64,000 nt of DNA from Methylotenera oryzisoli (GTDB lineage Bacteria > Pseudomonadota > Gammaproteobacteria > Burkholderiales > Methylophilaceae). The first letter of the stretch is position 1; each line of letters opens with the position of its first letter. Both the position numbers and the translations under genes were made by a program. Under the pieces are notes generated by a model that was not told where the DNA came from, ran no database searches, and saw only the letters and a program-made list of their open reading frames with translations. Below, piece by piece: positions 46,081 through 55,781 of the stretch. Where the stretch lies: the NCBI RefSeq assembly GCF_004661485.1, contig NZ_PQVH01000002.1:124001-188000 (forward strand), given 5' to 3'.

Positions 46081-47094
46081 TTAGAATAGCTCGATTTCGC
46101 CTTCTTTTTTATTGTCTTGTAAACTGCCATTGGCGATCAGTAGCTCGTAAGAATCCACACGATTGCGGCCATGATTCTTGGCGTAATACAGTGCGGTGTC
46201 TGCACGGTCTATAATCTGGCTGGAGGTGTCAAAGGTTGATATCTCGGTGAAACCAGCACTGACAGAAACTTTGCCAACCTGTGGAAACTCAAAATTGGCG
46301 ACTTTTTGTTTAAAACGCTCAAAAATATTTTGAATATCAACCGTGCTACTGCACTCAAAAAAGCCAACAAACTCTTCTCCGCCAAAGCGGAATAGTGGGT
46401 CAGCCTCCCTAAAGCTTTGACGCATAAGCTGAGAGAACATTAACAGCACTTCATCGCCAATTAAGTGGCCAAACTGGTCGTTAATTTTTTTAAAGTGATC
46501 AATATCAAAAATCGCTAAAAAGTACTTTTGGTTAGCTTTATCTTCCTTGCGATTAGTGCCGCTATGCATTTGGGCAAGAATCTTATTGATTTTAAAGTCA
46601 AAAGTTTTGCGATTGAGTAAACCAGTGAGTGTGTCGCACTCGTTTTCATTGTTGAGCAAAATGAAGTTTTGATAAATATCCAATATCATACAAACGGAGT
46701 TGTATAAGTGCTCATTGGTATGGTCGGCATCAATGGCAATCACACTGTCCACATGCCCCATGGTGCCAGTAATCGGGTGAAGTTTTATCGCGCGCTGTGC
46801 ATCAATTTTGTACGTATGCGGGGTGCCAGTTTGCAGGCAATTGAGAATCGCCTGCTTAAAGTCAGCAGGCATATCTACGCTGCTTGTGTTGCTGTCATCA
46901 GTTAATGCGGTGATGGATTGTTTTTTTAAGTCACTCACATGATAGATAACGACGATTCTTTTCGATTCGTTATGGTTGAAGTTGATGAAGTCTGTGAGTG
47001 TCTTGATCAGCGCAACTTGCAGGGATAGGTCATCGCGCTCTTTTGTGAGTGTTACTAACTTACTCAATAACGAATTGATGCAGTATGTTTGCAA
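46081..47094 (-). CDS. GGDEF-domain diguanylate cyclase (GGEEF)
   Basis: This 337-residue soluble protein has an N-terminal GAF-like regulatory region (about 1-150) and a C-terminal GGDEF domain with RFGGEEF and, five residues before it, READ as a canonical I-site. The DxD-containing LAIFDIDHFKKINDQFGH segment is intact, so cyclase activity is expected. The start is TTG 47094: an in-frame TAG lies just upstream and there is no ATG until well into the domain. It is convergent with glnE. Confidence 0.88.
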   Translation of the reverse strand: MQTYCINSLLSKLVTLTKERDDLSLQVALIKTLTDFINFNHNESKRIVVIYHVSDLKKQSITALTDDSNTSSVDMPADFKQAILNCLQTGTPHTYKIDAQRAIKLHPITGTMGHVDSVIAIDADHTNEHLYNSVCMILDIYQNFILLNNENECDTLTGLLNRKTFDFKINKILAQMHSGTNRKEDKANQKYFLAIFDIDHFKKINDQFGHLIGDEVLLMFSQLMRQSFREADPLFRFGGEEFVGFFECSSTVDIQNIFERFKQKVANFEFPQVGKVSVSAGFTEISTFDTSSQIIDRADTALYYAKNHGRNRVDSYELLIANGSLQDNKKEGEIELF

Positions 47095-47308
47095 GATTTT
47101 TATTTGATATTGGTGATTAAATGCCTAAAAACTTAATCATAATCAAGTTAATTGATGACTGATTGATGCTCATACTATCATAACTTTTCACGTTGCTGAG
47201 CTTAAGTAAATGACATCTTGGTGAGTATGATGAAATAAATTTTTCACCTAACCCTTTCGGGTGGTAACTTATTGTCGCAAATGATAGTTTTCGGTTTTTT
47301 TGCTGACC

Positions 47309-48298
47309 TTAACGCCCCCATCTTAACGCTGCAGTATGCACTGGGCTATCCCAATATTGTTTGATTTCTTCATCTAATAGGCATAGCGTAATAGATGCGC
47401 CCGCCATATCAAGAGCGGTTGTGTAATTGCCAACTAAAGAGCGAGTAATTTTAATGCCGTGTTCGGTGAATAACCTAGAGGCCGTGTTGTAGATTAGGTA
47501 TAGCTCCATTAATGGGGTGGCGCCAAAGCCGTTGATCAGGAGCAGCGCTTCGCTGTCCGATGCCGGTTTTAACGCATCCAGAATGGCGCTCACTACATCT
47601 TGAACAATTGCATCAGCTTCACGCATAGGTTCGCGTTTGCGGCCTGGTTCCCCATGAATACCCACACCCATTTCAAGCTCGTTGTCGCTAATATCAAAAG
47701 TAGGGCGCCCCGCGGCTGGTACCGTACAGCTGGTGAGTGCAACGCCCATGCTAGCAGTGCGGCTGTTTACTTTATCTCCCAGTGCTTTGCATGTTTGTAA
47801 ATCGGCGCCAGATTCAGCTAGGCTACCTACACATTTTTCTACAATCACAGTGCCTGCTACACCACGCCGACCAGTTGTGTAGGTGCTATTAATCACAGCG
47901 CAGTCGTCGCTGGTAAGTACAGTGGCCGATTCAAATGGCAGCATTTCTGCTGCCATTTCAAAATTCATCACATCCCCTGCGTAATTCTTCACAATAAATA
48001 AAATCCCTTTGTCTGCGTGCACCGCTTCGGCGGCTGCTAACATTTGATCCGGGGTGGGGGAGGTGAATACATGCCCAGGGCAGGCAGCATCCAACATACC
48101 ATAACCAATATAACCTGCGTGTAATGGTTCGTGCCCTGAACCGCCGCCGGAGATGATGGCAACTTTGTTGGGCGCTTTGTGCTGACGTGTTAAAAATAGC
48201 GGGTCTGTATTTAGCTCAACCAAATCATGATGTGCTGAGGCAAAGCCGCTGAGGCTTTCAATTAATACATCGTCAATTTTATTAATAAATTTTTTCAT
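47309..48298 (-). CDS. dhaK: Dihydroxyacetone kinase subunit DhaK
   Basis: This 329-residue protein has the DhaK signature SGGGSGHEPLHAGYIG and the substrate-binding His in MGVGIHGEPGRKRE, which forms a covalent hemiaminal with dihydroxyacetone. The C-terminal LLINGFGATPLMELYLI is typical. It pairs with DhaL, encoded 27 bases upstream on the same strand, to phosphorylate dihydroxyacetone. The phosphate source depends on a DhaM partner not present in this window. Confidence 0.94.
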   Translation of the reverse strand: MKKFINKIDDVLIESLSGFASAHHDLVELNTDPLFLTRQHKAPNKVAIISGGGSGHEPLHAGYIGYGMLDAACPGHVFTSPTPDQMLAAAEAVHADKGILFIVKNYAGDVMNFEMAAEMLPFESATVLTSDDCAVINSTYTTGRRGVAGTVIVEKCVGSLAESGADLQTCKALGDKVNSRTASMGVALTSCTVPAAGRPTFDISDNELEMGVGIHGEPGRKREPMREADAIVQDVVSAILDALKPASDSEALLLINGFGATPLMELYLIYNTASRLFTEHGIKITRSLVGNYTTALDMAGASITLCLLDEEIKQYWDSPVHTAALRWGR

Positions 48299-48325
48299 TA
48301 CATGCCCCTTTTATCACGCACCTTT

Positions 48326-48961
48326 TTAATGTTGGCTCGATAGTACTTGGTTACAAACTGCATTAATCATTAGCTGGCAGCTTTTTGCGCCTGGATCTAT
48401 ATGTCCAATCGCACGCTCACCTAGGCCAGCGGCACGGCCCTTAGTGGCGATTAATGTTTTTGTTGCGAGCATGCCTTCTTCGGCAGTTTGCATCAGTGCA
48501 TAGCAGATGGCATTGATTTCGGTATTAGCTGACGCTAGCGTAGAAAATTGCTGTGCCACAGGGATCAGTACATCTAACATGGTTTTCTCCCCCAAGCCGG
48601 CTTTGCCGCGTTGCTGAATCGCCTCTACCCCTGTGGCAAAAGCTGCGGCATAGGTGGTGGTTGTGTCATCGTTTTTTTCTTTGAGTACTTTAGCCATGCT
48701 CATAAAAAAGCTCGCCAGTAGGGGGCCTGATGCGCCACCTATGGTGCTGAGTAATTTAAGGCCTATTTTATTGAGCGCTGCATCGGCTGTGAGCGCTGCA
48801 AGCTCTGCATGTAGTTCAGTAATCGCTGCTGCACCGCGCTTCATATTGATATAGTGGTCACCATCTCCAATGGCGCGATCTAGTGATTCTAGCTCTGATT
48901 CATGGTTAAGAATGGCGTCTCGTATGGATTCAGACGCAGATAAGATAAATGATGTTTTCAT
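48326..48961 (-). CDS. dhaL: Dihydroxyacetone kinase subunit DhaL
   Basis: This protein of about 211 residues starts at ATG 48961; an in-frame GTG at 48970 is an alternative and neither has a strong ribosome-binding site. It has the nucleotide-binding DRAIGDGDHYINMKRGA, GGASGPLLASFFM and the C-terminal GRAAGLGERAIGHIDPGAKS that fit DhaL. DhaL holds the ADP/ATP used to phosphorylate DHA bound to DhaK. No dhaM or dhaR gene is adjacent, so the phosphoryl donor is unclear from this window. Confidence 0.92.
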   Translation of the reverse strand: MKTSFILSASESIRDAILNHESELESLDRAIGDGDHYINMKRGAAAITELHAELAALTADAALNKIGLKLLSTIGGASGPLLASFFMSMAKVLKEKNDDTTTTYAAAFATGVEAIQQRGKAGLGEKTMLDVLIPVAQQFSTLASANTEINAICYALMQTAEEGMLATKTLIATKGRAAGLGERAIGHIDPGAKSCQLMINAVCNQVLSSQH

Positions 48962-49030
48962 GAATAACACTATATAGCGAATTGATTAAAGTTGTTAAAC
49001 TCTACACATGTCATAAAGTGATTTCAACTC

Positions 49031-50398
49031 ATGAGCTTACGTTTCCGTTTAAATTTACTGATTACCTTATTGTCGTTGGCATTCATCTTGGTGGTAGGGT
49101 CTATCTTGGTAACAGATACCCGAATTTCAATCCGTGAGCGCGTTGAGGCTGCCAGCCGGGTGACGGTGCAGTTGCTGGATACAGTCATTATTAGCTCGAC
49201 GTTAAATCCGGAAATGGGGCCTACACACGTTGTGCTGCAGGGTTTCTTGGCCTCTTTGGGTTATGTGCGCAGTAGTCACATCACGCTTTATGACTATCGT
49301 GGCTATGAGCTGTATCGCTCACCTGAATCTACCTTTAAAAGTGATGTTGTCCCACCACAATGGTTTGTGAAGTTAGTGCAGCCTAAGGTTGAAACGGTGG
49401 AGCGCAGGATTCGTTACGGTACTTTGGTTGTGCAGTCTAGCGCTGCAGGCTCTATACGTGAGGCGTGGGCTGGATTTAATCAGTTGATGTGGGTTGGCTT
49501 AGCGTTTTTTATCATACTGAACACGTTGGTTTACTTGCTATTAAGTCATTCACTTAAGCCGATAGGCCGCATTTTAGGTGCCATTAATCGCATAGAGCAG
49601 GGCGATTTAACAACGCGTTTGCCTGCTTTCTCATTGCCTGAGTTCGACACCATAGGCCATAGCCTGAACCGCATGGCTGAGTCGTTAACTGCCGAGCGTT
49701 TGTTGGAAGAGAATAGGCAGCTTACCCATTTGATTCAAAAACATATAGAAGAAGAGCGTCGTAGTTTGGCGCGTGAGCTGCATGATGAGCTTGGTCAGTA
49801 CGTCACTGCGATTAAAACTTTTGCCGTCGGTATTTCCAATAAAGCCAAGGCAAATAGCAGTGGTACTGGGATGGCAGAGATTGCATCTAGTGCGCAGGTG
49901 ATTGTTTCGGCAGCTAATCAAATTTATGATGGTATGCACAATATTGTGCGTCAATTGCGGCCTGGGGCACTTGATAACCTGGGCTTGGCAGAAACGCTGA
50001 AAGATTTGGTTAGTAGCCATCAGGTGCAGCATCCTAAACTCCATATCCAGCTATATTTGTCTGAAAACTTGCAATCAGGCAACTTGCAGAGCTTAGGTGA
50101 AACTATCAGTATTAATCTGTATCGAATAGTGCAGGAGTCGCTGAATAACGCTTTAAAATATGCCAAGGCCAGTACAATAGAAGTGCGGCTAAACAAAATG
50201 TCTGATGGTGAGTTGCAATTAACCATCAAAGATAACGGCATCGGTATGGATATTGATGCTGTTGACCAAACTAGCCATTTTGGTTTGCTTGGTATGCGCG
50301 AGCGCGTGCAGGCTTTGCATGGCTCTTTTGTGATAGCGTCTGCGCCTAGTCAGGGCACCACAATCACAATCAAGGTGCCTGCAAGTGCGGCGACTTAA
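49031..50398 (+). CDS. NarX-type sensor histidine kinase
   Basis: This 455-residue membrane kinase has membrane helices at about 8-30 and 155-177, a periplasmic sensor between them and a HAMP domain (about 178-230). A HisKA_3 domain carries His251 in ARELHDELGQYVTAIKTF, and the ATPase domain has ESLNNALKYAKAS, IKDNGIGMD and FGLLGMRERV. It belongs to the NarX/UhpB/DegS group; the stimulus is unknown. It is followed by its LuxR-type regulator, and is divergent from dhaL. Confidence 0.92.
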   Translation: MSLRFRLNLLITLLSLAFILVVGSILVTDTRISIRERVEAASRVTVQLLDTVIISSTLNPEMGPTHVVLQGFLASLGYVRSSHITLYDYRGYELYRSPESTFKSDVVPPQWFVKLVQPKVETVERRIRYGTLVVQSSAAGSIREAWAGFNQLMWVGLAFFIILNTLVYLLLSHSLKPIGRILGAINRIEQGDLTTRLPAFSLPEFDTIGHSLNRMAESLTAERLLEENRQLTHLIQKHIEEERRSLARELHDELGQYVTAIKTFAVGISNKAKANSSGTGMAEIASSAQVIVSAANQIYDGMHNIVRQLRPGALDNLGLAETLKDLVSSHQVQHPKLHIQLYLSENLQSGNLQSLGETISINLYRIVQESLNNALKYAKASTIEVRLNKMSDGELQLTIKDNGIGMDIDAVDQTSHFGLLGMRERVQALHGSFVIASAPSQGTTITIKVPASAAT

Positions 50399-50467
50399 CA
50401 AGCACAGCGAGTTAATAAGTACAGCAAGTTAATGTAATTTATGTGCCCTAGGGCAGAAAGTCAGTCA

Positions 50468-51106
50468 ATGAGTCAAATTAATGTGATGTTAGTCGATGAT
50501 CACGCAGTTGTTCGTATGGGATTCAAAATGCTGCTTGAGTCTGATGTCGATATTAAGGTCGTGGCAGAGGCTGAAAGTGGTGAGCTAGCGATTCAGCGTT
50601 ATGTTGAGCACAAGCCTAATGTGGTTGTGATGGATATTACAATGCCTGGTATTGGTGGCCTAGAGGCGATAGAGCGTATTTTGGCAAAAGATAGCACAGC
50701 CAAAATTTTAGTGCTGTCTGCACATGAGGACTCTGTACATCCTAAACGTGTGCTTAATGCAGGGGCGATGGGTTACCTCACTAAGCGCAGTGCGGCAGAA
50801 GAGCTAATCAAGGCAATCAGAACAGTCGCTGGCGGTAAGAAGTATCTAGAGGCTAGTGTTGCGCAGCAAATGGCGATTCAGCAACTCTCTGGCGATCAAA
50901 ATCCAGTTGACGTACTCTCGCCTCGTGAGTTTGAAGTGTTTATGGCGCTGGCTAAGGGTAAAACCACCAACGAAATCGCCGAGACTTTGTTTTTAAGTCC
51001 ACGTACTGTAGGTACGCATCTATACAATATCAAGCAAAAGTTAAATGCCAATAATTCGGCGGAAATCGCTTTAATCGCGATGCGTAGCGGCTTGCTCGAC
51101 GCTTAA
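50468..51106 (+). CDS. NarL/FixJ-type response regulator
   Basis: This 212-residue regulator starts at ATG 50468, where the N-terminus MSQINVMLVDDHAVVRMGF fits the family; an upstream in-frame ATG at 50441 would add nine residues. The receiver has DD at 10-11 and phospho-acceptor Asp56 in VVVMDITMPG; the LuxR helix-turn-helix is LSPREFEVFMALAKGKTTNE, then SPRTVGTHLYNIKQKL. It is the partner of the upstream kinase. Targets are unknown. Confidence 0.92.
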   Translation: MSQINVMLVDDHAVVRMGFKMLLESDVDIKVVAEAESGELAIQRYVEHKPNVVVMDITMPGIGGLEAIERILAKDSTAKILVLSAHEDSVHPKRVLNAGAMGYLTKRSAAEELIKAIRTVAGGKKYLEASVAQQMAIQQLSGDQNPVDVLSPREFEVFMALAKGKTTNEIAETLFLSPRTVGTHLYNIKQKLNANNSAEIALIAMRSGLLDA

Positions 51107-51158
51107 TTAAATAAAAAATTGTGAAGGCGGCAGCCTGCCCTAGTCTCTGCAATTGGTT

Positions 51159-52046
51159 TTAAGCAGAATCAGTTTTAATCTTAGCGGGGCCGCCACGTAT
51201 ACTAATAATGCCGCTCAGTATAATCAGGCTGATGGCCAGCCATGCGTCCACACTCAGGTGCTCATGCCACCAAATTACACCAAATATACTTGCTAATAAA
51301 ATCGTCACATAGGCAAGGCTAGCCACCACCAATGTGTCTCCAGTGCGATAGGCTCGAGTGAGTGCAAGCTGCGCAATGGTGGCTGAAGCACCTAAGCCTG
51401 CCAAGGTGGCTACATCAGACCACGCTAAGGCGTGAAAGTGGTCAAACAGCATCCATGCGCCCGCACAAACTGTAGAAACTAAAGTGAAATAAAACACCGT
51501 GCGCCAATCAGGCTCATTTGCTTGGCCTAGTTGCTTAACGTGAATGTAAGCCAGTGCGGCTCCGGCTCCTGACAGTAAACCTAAAGAGCCAGCTAGCCAC
51601 TGTGATTGGTTAATGGTGGGTTTTAATAACAACGCCACGCCAGTAAAGCCAATGGCAAGTGCGATGAATAGTATTTTTTTGGGTTTTTCATGAAGTAACA
51701 TCGGCGTAAGTACCGCCAAAAACAAAGGGGAGGTGTAATTGAGAGTGATAGCGGTGGCTAATGGTAAATTTGCGATCGCATAAAAAAATAAAATCAGGGC
51801 GGTAAAGCCAACCGCTGAACGCGACATTTGTTTGCGCATTACGGGTGTGGCAAGCGGCAGTTTATTGTAGGCAATGAACAGGCCGATAAATACCAAACCA
51901 AATAAAGAACGATAGAACACGAGCTCGGCGCTGCTGAACTTTTGGGCGCCGAGCTTAACCAGCGCCCCCATGATAGCAAAGCCTAATGCGGCAACGAGCA
52001 TCCATAAGCTACCTAGATTAGGTAGGTTAAAGCTAAGCTTTTTCAT
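51159..52046 (-). CDS. EamA/DMT-family transporter
   Basis: This 295-residue protein has ten predicted membrane helices in two EamA repeats. The first includes FIGLFIAYNKLPLAT and PLATAITLNYTSPLFLAVLT; the second has ATIAQLALTRAYRTGDTLVV and LASIFGVIWWHEHLSVDAWL. Such permeases export metabolites or amino acids; the substrate cannot be read. It lies 24 bases downstream of the Rieske oxygenase gene on the same strand and may be co-transcribed. Confidence 0.88.
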   Translation of the reverse strand: MKKLSFNLPNLGSLWMLVAALGFAIMGALVKLGAQKFSSAELVFYRSLFGLVFIGLFIAYNKLPLATPVMRKQMSRSAVGFTALILFFYAIANLPLATAITLNYTSPLFLAVLTPMLLHEKPKKILFIALAIGFTGVALLLKPTINQSQWLAGSLGLLSGAGAALAYIHVKQLGQANEPDWRTVFYFTLVSTVCAGAWMLFDHFHALAWSDVATLAGLGASATIAQLALTRAYRTGDTLVVASLAYVTILLASIFGVIWWHEHLSVDAWLAISLIILSGIISIRGGPAKIKTDSA

Positions 52047-52070
52047 GCATATGCCCGGATAGCGTCATGC

Positions 52071-53180
52071 TTAAGCGGGCGTGAGGTGTTGCTGCATTTG
52101 TTTGCGATACCATTGATGAAAGTGCTCCATGCCGGTTTCCATTGGGTGCTGGTATGGTCCGCGCTCATCAATGCCTTGCGCAAACAGCGCATGGCGGCCA
52201 TCATGCATGCGCTGGCAAATGTCATTGTCTTCCACTGCAGTTTCATCATAAGCGGCTTGTTGCGCGGCAACGTATTCGCGTTCGAATAAAGCAATGTCTT
52301 CCGGGTAGTAAAATTCAACCACGTTGGTACACGCGTTAACGCCACGTGGAATAATATGCGACACCACTAAAACGTTGGGATACCATTCAATCATCAAGAA
52401 TGGGTAGTACACCATCCAGATAGCACCGTACTTAGGTGTTTTGTCGCCATGATATTGTGCCACTTGCTGTTGCCATGCCTGATAAGTTGGCGAGCCTGCT
52501 TTGTTCACGGAAGATTTGAAGCCTACGGTTTGTACACTGTAGTTAGCGCCAAACTCCCAGTTGAGCTGGTCACAGTTTACAAATTGATTAAGGCCTGGGT
52601 GAAACGGGCCAACATGGTAGTCTTCTAAGTACACCTCAATAAAGGTTTTCCAATTGAAGTTATATTCTTCAACCGCGACGCGATCCAACATATAGCCTGT
52701 AAAATCAAAATCTTGCTTGCTACCTAAGTTTGCAAGATCTTTTGCAATATCACGCTTGGTGTCAAACAATAAACCTTGCCAATTTTGTAAGGTTTTTTTA
52801 TCAAGATTCAAGCAAGGGTTTTGCTCAAAGTGTGGCGCACCTAGTAACTTGCCTTCTAGGTCATAAGTCCAGCGGTGCAGAGGACACACAATGTTTTTCG
52901 TGTGCCCGCGGCCTTTAAGCATTAATGCTTGTCGATGCCTGCATACATTACTGAGTACGTTAATTCCATCTTGCTGGCGCACCAAGCTTTTCGCTTGCCC
53001 CATCCAGTCTAATACATGGTAATCACCAACGTTGGGCACCATCAGCTCATGGCCAAGATAGTGAGGCGCATGGGCGAACAGTTGCCTTTGTTCAATGGCA
53101 TAAGTGTTTTCATCAACATACCATGAGACTGGTAGTTGTGATGCTGTGTCTTGTTGGGAAACCAAAGTTAAAGATGCCAT
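52071..53180 (-). CDS. Rieske non-heme iron oxygenase, alpha subunit
   Basis: This 369-residue protein has a Rieske [2Fe-2S] centre with Cys80, His82, Cys99 and His102 (CRH then CPLH), and a catalytic domain with the iron ligands His189 and His194 in EDYHVGPFH. The C-terminal Asp/Glu ligand is not assigned with certainty. No reductase, ferredoxin or beta subunit is encoded beside it, so it must use electrons from elsewhere. It resembles ring-hydroxylating or choline-monooxygenase-like alpha subunits; the substrate is unknown. The EamA gene lies just downstream. Confidence 0.87.
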   Translation of the reverse strand: MASLTLVSQQDTASQLPVSWYVDENTYAIEQRQLFAHAPHYLGHELMVPNVGDYHVLDWMGQAKSLVRQQDGINVLSNVCRHRQALMLKGRGHTKNIVCPLHRWTYDLEGKLLGAPHFEQNPCLNLDKKTLQNWQGLLFDTKRDIAKDLANLGSKQDFDFTGYMLDRVAVEEYNFNWKTFIEVYLEDYHVGPFHPGLNQFVNCDQLNWEFGANYSVQTVGFKSSVNKAGSPTYQAWQQQVAQYHGDKTPKYGAIWMVYYPFLMIEWYPNVLVVSHIIPRGVNACTNVVEFYYPEDIALFEREYVAAQQAAYDETAVEDNDICQRMHDGRHALFAQGIDERGPYQHPMETGMEHFHQWYRKQMQQHLTPA

Positions 53181-53525
53181 AAGAAAAAATGATTGGCAGT
53201 TAAAATTTTAGGGATGGCGATTTTTGCCTAAATTGCTATTTTTATCAAGTCATTATTATATAATTATCTATAAGTTTTGTGCTGTAAAACTTGCCAATAG
53301 TGAGGTTTTCGGCTACTCTCGTGAGAGTTTCTTTACCCTTCAATTAAAATTTAAATACCATCTTTTTAAATTAAATAAACCGAAGATGTTGTCGCGATTC
53401 TTAATCAATTTATGAATTGCGGGATTTTTATTTTTTGTAGGATTCAGCAATGCAGCCTATATGAGGTTTTGTATTGCCTAATAATTTGTACGTCTAAATA
53501 ACTTGTATTTGAGTAAATAAAAAAA
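53181..53525. other. 345-base AT-rich divergent gap before argD
   Basis: A palindromic-looking ACTCTC-GT-GAGAGT (53315-53328) followed by TTTCTTT is the only structured element noticed. The open frame at 53224-53415 looks spurious. The gap should contain the promoters of the oxygenase gene and argD. No convincing ARG box was seen. Confidence 0.4.
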
Positions 53526-54707
53526 ATGTCAGACCATTTAATGAATACCTATATGCGTCAGCCTGTTACTTTTGTCAAAGGTAAGGGCGTTTGGCTATGG
53601 GATAACCATAATGAACAATATCTTGATGCATTGTCAGGCGTTGCGGTAAACGGCTTAGGCCATGCCCACCCCAAATTGGTAGATGCTATTGCCAAGCAAG
53701 CCGCTAATTTGATTCATGTATCTAACATCTATCAAATTGCCGAGCAATCAGCACTGGCTGATAAGCTATGTGAAGTGTCTGGCATGGACAAAGTGTTCTT
53801 TTGTAATTCTGGCTGTGAAGCCAATGAAGCGGCAATTAAATTAGCACGTTTATACGGGCATAATAAGGGGATCCACAACCCGGAAATTATTGTGATGGAT
53901 CAATCTTTCCACGGACGTACGTTAGCCACGTTGTCTGCAACGGGTAATCGTAAAGTACAGGCCGGCTTTGAGCCGCTGGTGAGCGGCTTTATTCGCGTAC
54001 CTTATGATGATGTTGATGCGGTGAAGCAAGTGGCATTACACAATCCTAATGTGGTTGCGGTGCTTGTGGAGCCGGTGCAGGGTGAAGGCGGCGTCAACAT
54101 CCCTAAAGATGCTGGTGCGTATTTAGAACAGTTGCGTGAGATATGTGATGCCAATGGTTGGCTGTTAATGCTAGATGAAGTACAAACAGGGATTGCACGC
54201 ACTGGTACTTGGTTTGCATTCCAGCACACGAACATCAAACCTGATGTCATGAGCCTAGCTAAAGGTCTGGGCTCTGGTGTGCCGATTGGCGCGTGTGTTG
54301 CTAGTGGTAAGGCGGCAGAAGTCTTCACCTATGGCAAACATGGTTCAACTTTTGGTGGTAATCCTTTAGCGACAGCGGCTGGTTTGGCGACCCTCAATAT
54401 TATTGAAGAAGAAAAATTACGCGAGAATGCTGAGAAGATTGGTAATTTGATTCGTGAAGGCTTTACTGCTGAGCTTAAAGGCACTCCAGGTGTCGTGACT
54501 GTGCGCAATGCAGGCATGATGATCGGTATTGAGTTCGATCGCCCATGTGGTGACCTAGTGAAAATGGCCTTGGCAGCTAAATTACTGATCAATGTGACGG
54601 CAGATAAAGTGGTGCGTTTGTTACCTCCGCTCGTGATGAATGAAGCTGAGGCAAAAGAGCTGGTGCAACGCTTATCTGCCTTAATCAAAACATTTTTATC
54701 ACAATAA
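53526..54707 (+). CDS. argD: Acetylornithine aminotransferase
   Basis: This 393-residue class III aminotransferase has the PLP-Lys in MSLAKGLGSGVPIG (about residue 247), MDEVQTGIARTG and FCNSGCEANEAAIKLAR. It interconverts N-acetylornithine and N-acetylglutamate semialdehyde in arginine synthesis. The argF and argG genes follow on the same strand, confirming the arginine assignment over other omega-aminotransferases. The ATG is preceded only by an A-rich stretch without a clear ribosome-binding site. Confidence 0.95.
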   Translation: MSDHLMNTYMRQPVTFVKGKGVWLWDNHNEQYLDALSGVAVNGLGHAHPKLVDAIAKQAANLIHVSNIYQIAEQSALADKLCEVSGMDKVFFCNSGCEANEAAIKLARLYGHNKGIHNPEIIVMDQSFHGRTLATLSATGNRKVQAGFEPLVSGFIRVPYDDVDAVKQVALHNPNVVAVLVEPVQGEGGVNIPKDAGAYLEQLREICDANGWLLMLDEVQTGIARTGTWFAFQHTNIKPDVMSLAKGLGSGVPIGACVASGKAAEVFTYGKHGSTFGGNPLATAAGLATLNIIEEEKLRENAEKIGNLIREGFTAELKGTPGVVTVRNAGMMIGIEFDRPCGDLVKMALAAKLLINVTADKVVRLLPPLVMNEAEAKELVQRLSALIKTFLSQ

Positions 54708-54763
54708 ATCATTTACAACATAACTAACTGTAGTCTGTTTTAATAAAACTTGAACTACCAAAG

Positions 54764-55681
54764 ATGATGGCAATAAAACACTTTTTACAATTTAATGATT
54801 TAAACCGTGACGAGCTTGAGTATGTGTTCGAGCGTACTCGTTGGATCAAAAGCCAATTCAAGGATTATCAGCAATATTGGCCATTACAAGACCGTACGTT
54901 GGTGATGATCTTTGAAAAAGCCAGTACACGCACACGCTTGTCGTTTGAGGCAGGTATGCAGCAGCTGGGCGGTTCTGCCATTTACCTCAATACCAGAGAC
55001 TCGCAGCTGGGTCGTGGCGAGCCGGTGGAAGACGCAGCACAAGTGATCTCGCGCATGAGTGACTTGGTGATGATTCGCACCTTTGAGCAAGAAATCATCG
55101 AGCGCTTTGCTGCCAACTCACGCGTACCAGTGATTAATGGTTTAACCAATGAGTATCATCCGTGTCAGATTTTGGCGGATATTTTTACTTACATTGAGCA
55201 TCGTGGCTCTATCAAAGGTAAAACCGTGGCTTGGATTGGTGACAGTAATAATATGTGCCATACATGGCTGCAAGCTGCTGAGTTGCTGGATTTTAACGTA
55301 CATGTTTCTACGCCGCCAGGTTATGAAGTTGAGCCGGAGCGTGCTAATTTGTACGGTACAGATCACTTTGAAGTGTTTGCAGACCCTATGGATGCCGCGC
55401 GCGGTGCAGATTTGGTGACCACTGATGTGTGGACCAGCATGGGCTTTGAAGCTGAGAACGAAGAGCGTATGCGTGACTTTGCTGATTGGCAGGTAGATAG
55501 CGACATGATGCGCGTAGCAGCGAAAGATGCTTTATTTATGCATTGTTTGCCAGCACATCGTGGTGAAGAGGTTTCTGCCGAAGTGATTGATGGTGTGCAA
55601 AGTGTAGTGTGGGATGAAGCGGAGAACAGGCTGCATACCCAAAAAGCACTAATGGAATATTTGTTGTTAGGAAAACTTTAG
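54764..55681 (+). CDS. argF: Ornithine carbamoyltransferase
   Basis: This 305-residue enzyme has the carbamoyl-phosphate loop KASTRTRLSF, NEYHPCQILAD and the catalytic HCLPAHRG. It makes citrulline from ornithine and carbamoyl phosphate in the cytosol. Two adjacent ATG codons (54764 and 54767) can start it; the second gives the common MAIKHFLQF. It lies 56 bases after argD. Confidence 0.97.
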   Translation: MMAIKHFLQFNDLNRDELEYVFERTRWIKSQFKDYQQYWPLQDRTLVMIFEKASTRTRLSFEAGMQQLGGSAIYLNTRDSQLGRGEPVEDAAQVISRMSDLVMIRTFEQEIIERFAANSRVPVINGLTNEYHPCQILADIFTYIEHRGSIKGKTVAWIGDSNNMCHTWLQAAELLDFNVHVSTPPGYEVEPERANLYGTDHFEVFADPMDAARGADLVTTDVWTSMGFEAENEERMRDFADWQVDSDMMRVAAKDALFMHCLPAHRGEEVSAEVIDGVQSVVWDEAENRLHTQKALMEYLLLGKL

Positions 55682-55781
55682 TTAACAATTGACAGGCTGT
55701 TGTGTTGAATGCTGTGTTTGTAAGCATAGGGGTTGAACCATCGCTGGTGAGTTGCGAAATATCTATAGATAGAAAGAGATC

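Noticed and set aside
53224-53415. 63-residue open frame in the gap before argD
   Set aside because: AT-rich, no ribosome-binding site, no recognisable features; it is more likely promoter DNA.
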